From NCBI GenBank assembly GCA_047404195.1, contig JBDOIU010000022.1:1-19625 (forward strand): a stretch of 19,625 nt of DNA, in the 5' to 3' direction. The DNA comes from JAJRRL01 sp047404195. GTDB lineage: Bacteria; Pseudomonadota; Gammaproteobacteria; JAJRRL01. The position numbers and the translations under genes are program-made. The notes under the pieces were generated by a model. That model worked only from the letters and a program-made list of their open reading frames with translations, did no database searches and was not told the origin of the DNA. Numbering within the stretch: the stretch's first letter is position 1; the number at the start of each line of letters is the position of its first letter. This document shows, piece by piece, positions 14,910-19,625 of the stretch.

Positions 14910-16272
14910 AGTATTGCGGGTTTTTTCTTTATCTATGATTAACATCGTGGCGGTGGCAGATATTCGCAGTTTGCCAATCAGCGCTGAGTATGGACCATCA
15001 CTGATTTTCTTTTATGTATTGGCGGGGTTGTTTTTTCTATTGCCGTGTGCGCTGGTTGTTGCTGAATGCGCAACAGCATGGCCAATGACGGGTGGGATTT
15101 ATATATGGATTCGTGAAGCGTTTGGACACCGTTGTGCGTTTTTTGCTGTGTGGACACAGTGGATTTATAACGTGGTTTGGTATCCAACTATTTTAGCGAT
15201 GCTGTCGGCGACGGTGTGTTACTTGTTTTTTCCAAGTTTATTGCACTCGCAATTGGCTTTGGTGTTGATGATTGTGGGTTTGTTTTGGTTCATTACCTTG
15301 CTGAGTGGTTTTGGCATTCGCTTTGCCAGCTGGGTGAGCACCATTGGTACTATCGTAGGGGCGGTGATACCATTATTGGTGTTAATGGGTTTTGCCATTG
15401 CGTGGCTGTTGCGTGGTCATGCCACAGTTGTGCCAGTGAATTGGCACGCTATTATTCCCATATCGTTTCACCCTACACAGCTGGCCATGTTGAGTGGCTT
15501 GGTGTTTGGTTTGTTGGGTATTGAGATGTCAGCAACACATGCACAGGATGTTAAAAATCCTGGTAAAGACTACCCACGTGCCTTGTTGTGGTCAGTGCTG
15601 GGTATCATGTTTACTTTGATCGTTGGTTCTTTAGCTGTTGTGATGGTGCTACCACCTGAGGATATCAGTTTGACTGCTGGCGTCATTCAGAGCTTTGCAA
15701 TTTTTTTGAAGGAATTGCATGCTGTTTGGTTGTTGCCTTTTGTGGGAGTATGCATTGTGTTTGGTGCTATGGCTGCGGTTTCTGCCTGGTTGCTGGGTAC
15801 GTCACGCTGTTTGCTTGCCAGCGCAAGAGATGGCTTATTGCCCAAGTTTTTTACGCAGACAAATCGACATCGCGCGCCCATTAATTTGCTGGTTGCTCAG
15901 GCGTTGGTTGTGACGGTTCTATCAGGCCTTTATTTTTTATTTCCAGCGGTTAATAGCAGTTACTGGTTGCTGTCTGCAATGACGGCGCAGATGGCTTTGA
16001 TTGTTTATGTCCTGATGTTTTCTGCTTTTATACGTTTACGTTATCGTTTTCCTCAGCGTGAACGCCCGTTTTGTTTGCGTGGGGGGAAGCTGGGTGCGTG
16101 GGTTTGTGCTGGTATTGGTTTATTGACCACGGTGCTGATTTTTGTATTGGGTCTTTTTCCACCAGCGCAGTTGAATATTGGGCATGTGTGGCTTTATGAG
16201 TCCATTCTCATTGGTGGTGTCATTGTTTTCTCACTGCTGGCTTTTGTGGTGATGCGCCGACCAGCGAGGTAG
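14899..16272 (+). CDS. Amino-acid permease, APC superfamily, AGA (glutamate:GABA antiporter-like)
   Basis: 457 residues, about 12 hydrophobic segments spread over the whole length, so an inner-membrane transporter. The segment ECATAWPMTGGIYIWIREAFG at 56-76 matches the AGA subfamily of APC permeases (GadC-like), as does the WTQWIYNVVWYP stretch at 85-96. The substrate is not shown; these transporters exchange amino acids. I prefer the GTG at 14899, with GGGGA 5 bases upstream, over the adjacent GTG at 14896. It overlaps the end of yerC by 11 bases, so translation is probably coupled, and the glycosyltransferase follows after 1 base. Regulation through the yerC promoter is likely. Confidence 0.88.
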   Translation: MRNKVLRVFSLSMINIVAVADIRSLPISAEYGPSLIFFYVLAGLFFLLPCALVVAECATAWPMTGGIYIWIREAFGHRCAFFAVWTQWIYNVVWYPTILAMLSATVCYLFFPSLLHSQLALVLMIVGLFWFITLLSGFGIRFASWVSTIGTIVGAVIPLLVLMGFAIAWLLRGHATVVPVNWHAIIPISFHPTQLAMLSGLVFGLLGIEMSATHAQDVKNPGKDYPRALLWSVLGIMFTLIVGSLAVVMVLPPEDISLTAGVIQSFAIFLKELHAVWLLPFVGVCIVFGAMAAVSAWLLGTSRCLLASARDGLLPKFFTQTNRHRAPINLLVAQALVVTVLSGLYFLFPAVNSSYWLLSAMTAQMALIVYVLMFSAFIRLRYRFPQRERPFCLRGGKLGAWVCAGIGLLTTVLIFVLGLFPPAQLNIGHVWLYESILIGGVIVFSLLAFVVMRRPAR

Positions 16273-16273
16273 T

Positions 16274-17389
16274 ATGCGTATTTTGAATGTCATTTCTGGC
16301 AAGGACCTTGGTGGCTCCAAGCAATCATTTTTAGATACAACCGCTATGTTGTTGGCTGAGGGATTTGATGTTGTTACTTTAACGCGACCAGGTGCCCGTA
16401 TTTATGCGTATCTTGAAAAGCTACCAACTTTATTGCCCCAAAAGCGTTGGGTAGCGCGTTGGTATCGCAGTCAACTATCGGTAGTTTCATCGTTTTCTAA
16501 ACGACAGCTGTCTCGGCTTTTGGTTGGTGCGGGCATTGATGTTGTACTACTACACAAGCAAGATGATTTGCCGCTGTTTCGTCAAGTGTTACCTAATGCA
16601 ACACTGATTTGCATTGGACACGGTTTTGCGACACGCCAAATGCAATATGCTGATGCTGTTTTCCCTGTTTCGCAGGCAGTGTGTGCGTATCTTCAAAAGC
16701 ATGGTGTGACTTGCCCTATGGTTGTTGTGCCAAATGCGGTAGCTTGTCCGGCAGATTTGCCTCAGCAAGCATCCAAGGCTGTTCGGCGCGTCTTTACATT
16801 TGGTACCATGGCTGTTTTTCGTCGTAAAAAACGTTTGGATGTGTTGTTGACTGCAGCGCAGATTCTAAAAGATCGTGATGTAGATTGCCGTGTGTTGATT
16901 GCTGGGCGTGGTCATCGCCGACTTTACTTGCAGTGGTTGGTGTGGCGGCTGGGTTTGAGGGGGTGTGCCTCTTTGTTGCCATGGGTACGGGACAAGGCGG
17001 CATTTTTTTCTGACTTGGACGTATTTTGTGTGACTTCGCGCACTGAGACCTTTGGTATCGCATTGATAGAGGCCATGCGGTATGGCATACCAGTATTGAG
17101 CAGCGATTGTGGTGGCCCCAGCGAGATCCTATCCGGTCATGGCGTGGGTGGCATTGTGCCAGTAGGGGATGCCACTGCTTTAGCAGATGCGTTACAGGCT
17201 GTAATAAAGGACAGTTTGGGGCTAGAGCAGCAGCGTAAACGGGCTTTTTTGCATGTGCGTCAGTATTACGCCACAGATGCTGTTGCGCCAGTGTTAGCAA
17301 GGGCCATCCGCGATACAGTATCTCCTAGTGATACAGTTTGCGTGATGGGGCGCAAAAAGTGTATACGTGAGAAATACACCAGTGTTTAG
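16274..17389 (+). CDS. Glycosyltransferase, GT4 family (GT-B fold)
   Basis: 371 residues. The N-terminal half has GGS at 13-15 after a first beta strand and GHGF at 115-118, typical of the acceptor domain. The C-terminal half has FGTMAVFRRKKRLDVLLTA at 176-194 with the basic donor-binding segment, GRG at 211-213, and the E-x7-E motif with E258 and E266 in TETFGIALIEAM. GT4 enzymes move a sugar from a nucleotide-sugar donor to lipids or glycans at the membrane face; the acceptor is unknown, perhaps LPS. It follows the permease by 1 base with a GAGG ribosome site inside the permease end. The last 20-30 residues are Cys/Lys-rich and poorly conserved. No terminator follows directly. Confidence 0.88.
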   Translation: MRILNVISGKDLGGSKQSFLDTTAMLLAEGFDVVTLTRPGARIYAYLEKLPTLLPQKRWVARWYRSQLSVVSSFSKRQLSRLLVGAGIDVVLLHKQDDLPLFRQVLPNATLICIGHGFATRQMQYADAVFPVSQAVCAYLQKHGVTCPMVVVPNAVACPADLPQQASKAVRRVFTFGTMAVFRRKKRLDVLLTAAQILKDRDVDCRVLIAGRGHRRLYLQWLVWRLGLRGCASLLPWVRDKAAFFSDLDVFCVTSRTETFGIALIEAMRYGIPVLSSDCGGPSEILSGHGVGGIVPVGDATALADALQAVIKDSLGLEQQRKRAFLHVRQYYATDAVAPVLARAIRDTVSPSDTVCVMGRKKCIREKYTSV

Positions 17390-17534
17390 TTGAGAGGCTT
17401 GCTAGACATTGTGTCAAATGATGCCTGCTGGATGTTATGATTTGGCTGACTAATGTCCTTAACACATTGATTATACTGATAAAAAACATATTTATGCCTG
17501 TGATTACACGAGCCCTTCATCGGCAATGCTTATT

Positions 17535-17562
17535 TTGCAGTGCGCAAACGGCGTGCTAAATT
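17535..17562 (+). promoter_or_regulatory. Predicted promoter of the Csr-type RNA
   Basis: TTGCAG at 17535-17540, a 16-base spacer and TAAATT at 17557-17562, with TGC in front as an extended -10. It would start transcription near 17569. The -35 hexamer matches those of tadA and ppa. Other -10-like sites upstream (TATACT at 17472-17477) lack a -35. Confidence 0.45.
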
Positions 17563-17568
17563 GAAAAA

Positions 17569-17832
17569 ACCTGATCAATCAGTTGTACAGAGATTTTCAC
17601 ACAAGGATGTGTGTGGCTGGAAGAGAAATCGACTGGCCCTGGCTATGGAATGCCCTCTGTCTTCTGGTGTCAGTGGTTGAAGAGAGAGAAAGTGTCGCTA
17701 TATCGAGGTCTGTGTTGCAAGGATGCACAACCCGGCAGGGATGCCTGGGGCAGACGGTAGAGGAGCAGGGATAGCTGGAGTGACATCGTAGATATGATAA
17801 AGGACATCACCAACGGTGGTGTCCTTTTTTTT
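17569..17832 (+). ncRNA. Candidate CsrA-sequestering small RNA (CsrB/RsmZ-like)
   Basis: About 264 bases with no credible protein. Three hairpins carry a [A/G]GGA loop closed by CA/TG: CACACA-AGGA-TGTGTG (17598-17613), TGCA-AGGA-TGCA (17716-17727) and GGCA-GGGA-TGCC (17734-17745, extended by CCC/GGG around a bulged T). A fourth, looser one has GGGA at 17768-17771. These match the A-N-GGA-in-loop sites bound by CsrA/RsmA; the first agrees with the CsrA SELEX consensus RUACARGGAUGU at 11 of 12 positions. Nine GGA motifs occur in all. A further stem pairs CTCTGTCTTC (17655-17664) with GAAGAGAGAG (17679-17688), one mismatch. It ends in a strong terminator. The 5' end is approximate. A 6S-type RNA was considered, but the loops argue for Csr. 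Confidence 0.72.
17799..17832 (+). terminator. Strong intrinsic terminator of the small RNA
   Basis: AAAGGACATCACC (17799-17811) pairs with GGTGGTGTCCTTT (17815-17827), 13 pairs including one T-G, with loop AAC, and a run of eight T ends at 17832. It separates the RNA from tpiA. Confidence 0.93.
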
Positions 17833-17885
17833 GTGCAGTATTTCGTTTACACTCGTTGCAGATGTTCAATATTTGAGGTTTTGCT

Positions 17886-18638
17886 ATGCCAAATGCCATT
17901 TTAATGGGTAACTGGAAGTTAACGGGTAATCGTGATGAAAATACATCGCGTTTATCGGCTTTGGTATCTGGTTATGACAGTCAGTTTTGCGCCGGTGTTG
18001 AGCTGGTTGTGTGTTGCCCGTACCCATACTTGGGTTTAGCTAAGGAGTTGTTGGCTGGCTCAAAAATTGCACTCGCAGCGCAGGACGTATCGCAATATGA
18101 GCGTGGAGCGTATACTGGTGAGGTGTCCGCTGCAATGTTGGCAGACTTTAATGTCAAGTACGCTTTGGTTGGACACTCAGAGCGTCGCACGTTGATGGGG
18201 GAGGCAGATTCAGTCATGGCGGCAAAATGTGCTCACTTGTGGCAGCATGGTATCACGCCTGTTTTATGTGTCGGTGAGACTTTGCAGCAGCGAGAGCGTG
18301 GCGAAACTGCTGACATTGTTCGTGCACAATGTCGTGCAGCACTGCCCACTATCGAGGGTTCGCTGATTGTTGCCTATGAGCCAGTGTGGGCGATTGGCAC
18401 TGGCTTAACCGCTTCCACAGACGATATTGTATCGGTTCACCAGTGTTTGCGGCAAGAATTGGAAGATATATCACCAGAAACAGCAGGATTGATACCAATT
18501 CTTTACGGGGGCAGTGTCAATCAGGGCAATGTTGCTTTATTATTGGGGCTTGCTAATGTGAGAGGCGCGCTGGTAGGTGGCGCATCCTGGCAGGCTGATT
18601 CATTTTTGGAGGTTATTAAATCATGCTCAATATCTTAA
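17886..18638 (+). CDS. tpiA: Triosephosphate isomerase
   Basis: 250 residues; interconverts dihydroxyacetone phosphate and glyceraldehyde 3-phosphate in glycolysis and gluconeogenesis. The (beta/alpha)8 barrel is complete: N9 and K11 in MGNWKLTGN, electrophile His97 in VGHSERR, catalytic base Glu165 in YEPVWAIGTG with the flexible loop after it, YGGSV at 207-211 and GALVGGAS at 227-234 for phosphate binding. A GAGG site lies about 8 bases before the ATG. Only 53 bases separate it from the preceding terminator, and no strong promoter was found there; TTTACA at 17846-17851 is a weak -35 candidate. The end overlaps secG by 16 bases, the usual tpiA-secG order. Confidence 0.97.
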   Translation: MPNAILMGNWKLTGNRDENTSRLSALVSGYDSQFCAGVELVVCCPYPYLGLAKELLAGSKIALAAQDVSQYERGAYTGEVSAAMLADFNVKYALVGHSERRTLMGEADSVMAAKCAHLWQHGITPVLCVGETLQQRERGETADIVRAQCRAALPTIEGSLIVAYEPVWAIGTGLTASTDDIVSVHQCLRQELEDISPETAGLIPILYGGSVNQGNVALLLGLANVRGALVGGASWQADSFLEVIKSCSIS

Positions 18639-18927
18639 CAGTTTTTCATGTGCTTTTTTTGTTTGTGTCTGGTTGCACTTGTCTTAATGCAGCATGGTAA
18701 AGGCGCTGGCACCGGTTTGGGGGGCGGATCAGATTCTGTCTTTGGTAGTGTGGGGCATCTGCCATTTGTGGCAAAATTAACAGCAGTCTTTGCTGCTTTG
18801 TTTTTTTGCAACGACACTGTTGATTGGGTATCACACCTCACATGCTGTCTCCAGTGCATCTGCACAAGATGTGTCCGCATCATTATTACAGACAGCACCA
18901 GAAAAGTCTGAGAACCCTCAAAAGTAG
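18623..18927 (+). pseudogene. secG: secG, preprotein translocase subunit, disrupted by two frameshifts
   Basis: SecG is a small two-helix partner of SecY and SecE in the export channel. The ATG at 18623, with GGAGG at 18608-18612, begins MLNILTVFHVLF as expected, but the frame then stops at a TAA. Dropping one T from the T7 run around 18653-18659 continues as CLCLVALVLMQHGKGAG, the conserved first helix and Gly loop. A second shift is needed at the T7 run at 18801-18807, after which ATTLLIGYHTS completes helix two and an acidic tail ends at TAG 18925-18927. The joined product would be about 100 residues, close to the family. Possible causes are real mutation, slippage at T7 runs, or base-call error in homopolymers. 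Position between tpiA and tRNA-Leu fits secG. Confidence 0.85.
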
Positions 18928-19059
18928 TTATCACCTCACATGCAGATCAACTTGTTATAACTTTTTTTGTTATTTTCCTAGACAGCACGATGTGCGTGTG
19001 ATAAAAGCATAATGTACTGACTTTGTTAGTCTTGATTGCTTATGGTCAAGCTTTAAAAG

Positions 19060-19088
19060 TAAACATTCATCATTGCATGAGGTAATAT
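19060..19088 (+). promoter_or_regulatory. Weak promoter candidate for tRNA-Leu / nuo
   Basis: TAAACA at 19060-19065 and TAATAT at 19083-19088 with a 17-base spacer, each four of six. The rest of the 198-base gap after secG (18928-19125) shows no gene; it holds A/T-rich sequence and no clear terminator. Confidence 0.3.
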
Positions 19089-19125
19089 TGAAATGTGTCC
19101 TCAGTATATTTTTTGCATAGATTGT

Positions 19126-19207
19126 GTCGGAGTGGTGGAATTGGTAGACACGCTGTCTTGAGGGGGCAGTGGCGCAAGCTGTGCCGGTTCGAGTCCGGCC
19201 TTCGACA
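19126..19207 (+). tRNA. tRNA-Leu, anticodon GAG
   Basis: The acceptor GTCGGAG (19126-19132) pairs with CTTCGAC (19200-19206), with discriminator A at 19207. The D-arm TGGTGGAATTGGTAGACAC is typical of leucine tRNAs. The anticodon stem CTGTC/GGCAG encloses loop TTGAGGG, giving GAG, which reads CUC and CUU. A long variable arm (GGCGCAAGCTGT region) marks a class II tRNA, and the T-arm is GCCGG-TTCGAGT-CCGGC. CCA is not encoded. It sits between secG and nuoA. Confidence 0.97.
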
Positions 19208-19217
19208 GATCAACTTT

Positions 19218-19234
19218 TGGCGCCACCGGCGCTA
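19218..19234 (+). promoter_or_regulatory. Small GC-rich hairpin between tRNA-Leu and nuoA
   Basis: TGGCGCC (19218-19224) pairs with GGCGCTA (19228-19234), seven pairs with one G-T, loop ACC. No T run follows, so it is not a normal terminator. It lies 10 bases after the tRNA and its last base touches the AGGGAAG ribosome site of nuoA; a processing or translation role is possible but unproven. Confidence 0.5.
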
Positions 19235-19248
19235 GGGAAGTGTTAATA

Positions 19249-19611
19249 ATGCACATGTTGACGGAATATTTTCCGATTTTGATTTTTTTAGTCATTGGCG
19301 TGGTCATGGGTATTGCACCGATGGTGATTGCCAGCAAGATTGCACCTAAAAAGCCATCTGCATCCAAGTTGTCTGCTTACGAGTGTGGTTTTGAGGCCTT
19401 TGGTGATGCGCGCAAGCCTTTTGATGTGCGTTACTATCTTGTCGCCATATTATTTATCATTTTTGATTTAGAGACAGCATTCTTATTCCCCTGGGCTGTT
19501 TCATTGCGTCACATAGCCTGGTTTGGTTTCATTAGCATGATGATTTTCTTGGCTATTCTTATTGTTGGTTTCATATACGAGTGGAAGCGCGGCGCGTTAG
19601 AGTGGGAGTAA
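19249..19611 (+). CDS. nuoA: NADH-quinone oxidoreductase subunit A
   Basis: 120 residues, a membrane subunit of respiratory complex I. Three hydrophobic helices are seen (about 8-28, 60-85 and 92-112). Between the first two lies the conserved loop LSAYECGFEAFGDARKPFDVRYY (about 42-64), and FDLETAFLFPW (about 72-82) holds the family's acidic pair in the second helix. ATG at 19249 is chosen, with AGGGAAG at 19234-19240 about 8 bases upstream; the in-frame GTG at 19240 overlaps that site, and ATG at 19255 is also possible. It begins the nuo operon, and nuoB follows after 1 base. Confidence 0.95.
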   Translation: MHMLTEYFPILIFLVIGVVMGIAPMVIASKIAPKKPSASKLSAYECGFEAFGDARKPFDVRYYLVAILFIIFDLETAFLFPWAVSLRHIAWFGFISMMIFLAILIVGFIYEWKRGALEWE

Positions 19612-19612
19612 T

Positions 19613-19625
19613 ATGAACAAGTTTT
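19613..19625 (+). CDS. nuoB: Probable nuoB start, partial
   Basis: Only an ATG and about three codons (M-N-K-F) remain before the window ends. It follows the nuoA stop by 1 base and GGGAG precedes it by about 6 bases. The name rests on the near-universal nuoA-nuoB order; the sequence is too short to confirm it. Confidence 0.55.

Noticed and set aside
17583..17774. 63-codon open frame on plus inside the small RNA
   Set aside because: It has no ribosome site, no recognisable motif and overlaps several stable hairpins with CsrA-type loops; it is better explained as chance within a structured RNA.
18648..18911. Open frame of 87 codons taken as a separate gene
   Set aside because: Its middle is the body of SecG (VALVLMQHGKGAG) in a shifted frame, and its start lies within the secG N-terminus; it is one fragment of the broken secG.
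18830..18990. Short repeats CACCTCACATGC and AGACAGCAC, each seen in secG and again in the gap after it
   Set aside because: The repeats are only 9-12 bases with different spacing, and the sequence between them does not match; chance or a very old small duplication, not enough to call.
1..19625. CRISPR arrays, insertion sequences, phage genes or integration sites
   Set aside because: No regularly spaced repeats, transposase, integrase or terminal inverted repeats were found; the single tRNA gene has no visible duplicated end in the window.

Overview
The window looks like a core-genome stretch of a gammaproteobacterium of moderate GC content. I favour a Legionellales/Coxiellaceae-type lineage. 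The evidence is an FkpA/Mip-type periplasmic prolyl isomerase closely resembling Legionella Mip, the orders tpiA-secG-tRNA-Leu(GAG)-nuoA and 4.5S RNA-dnaX-ybaB-recR, a YerC-type TrpR homologue next to an AGA-type amino-acid antiporter, and one orphan gene. The lineage is an inference from gene content and was not tested by phylogeny.

Layout. 1-802 (minus) is a Gfo/Idh/MocA oxidoreductase cut by the window edge. Divergent from it, on plus, are tadA (tRNA A34 deaminase), ppa (pyrophosphatase), a 49-residue DUF2256 zinc protein, mip, purL (full-length FGAM synthase with a TTG start), bcp (peroxiredoxin) and a nucleoside phosphorylase (to 8320). 8334-13248 is a minus-strand block read as 4.5S RNA, dnaX, a divergent ybaB-like gene, an intrinsic terminator, recR, a canonical ybaB, then selO. 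13408-14391 (minus) is an unrecognised 327-residue protein. From 14577 on plus come a tight operon (TrpR-like yerC, amino-acid antiporter, GT4 glycosyltransferase), a structured non-coding RNA ending in a strong terminator, tpiA, a frame-disrupted secG, tRNA-Leu(GAG), nuoA and the first codons of nuoB.

Most notable. (1) 17569-17832 has no credible protein. It carries serial hairpins whose loops show AGGA or GGGA closed by CA/TG, nine GGA motifs and a 13-bp terminator, which fits a CsrB/RsmZ-like RNA that sequesters CsrA. (2) secG needs two separate one-base corrections, each in a run of seven T, to give a normal SecG. (3) recR sits between two YbaB-family genes, with a terminator a few bases ahead of its start codon. 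(4) A 28-bp palindrome covers the -10 region of the yerC promoter, a likely autoregulatory operator. (5) The purL leader can form mutually exclusive hairpins. Much of the rest is ordinary housekeeping: nucleotide metabolism, tRNA editing, DNA replication and repair, protein folding, glycolysis and complex I.
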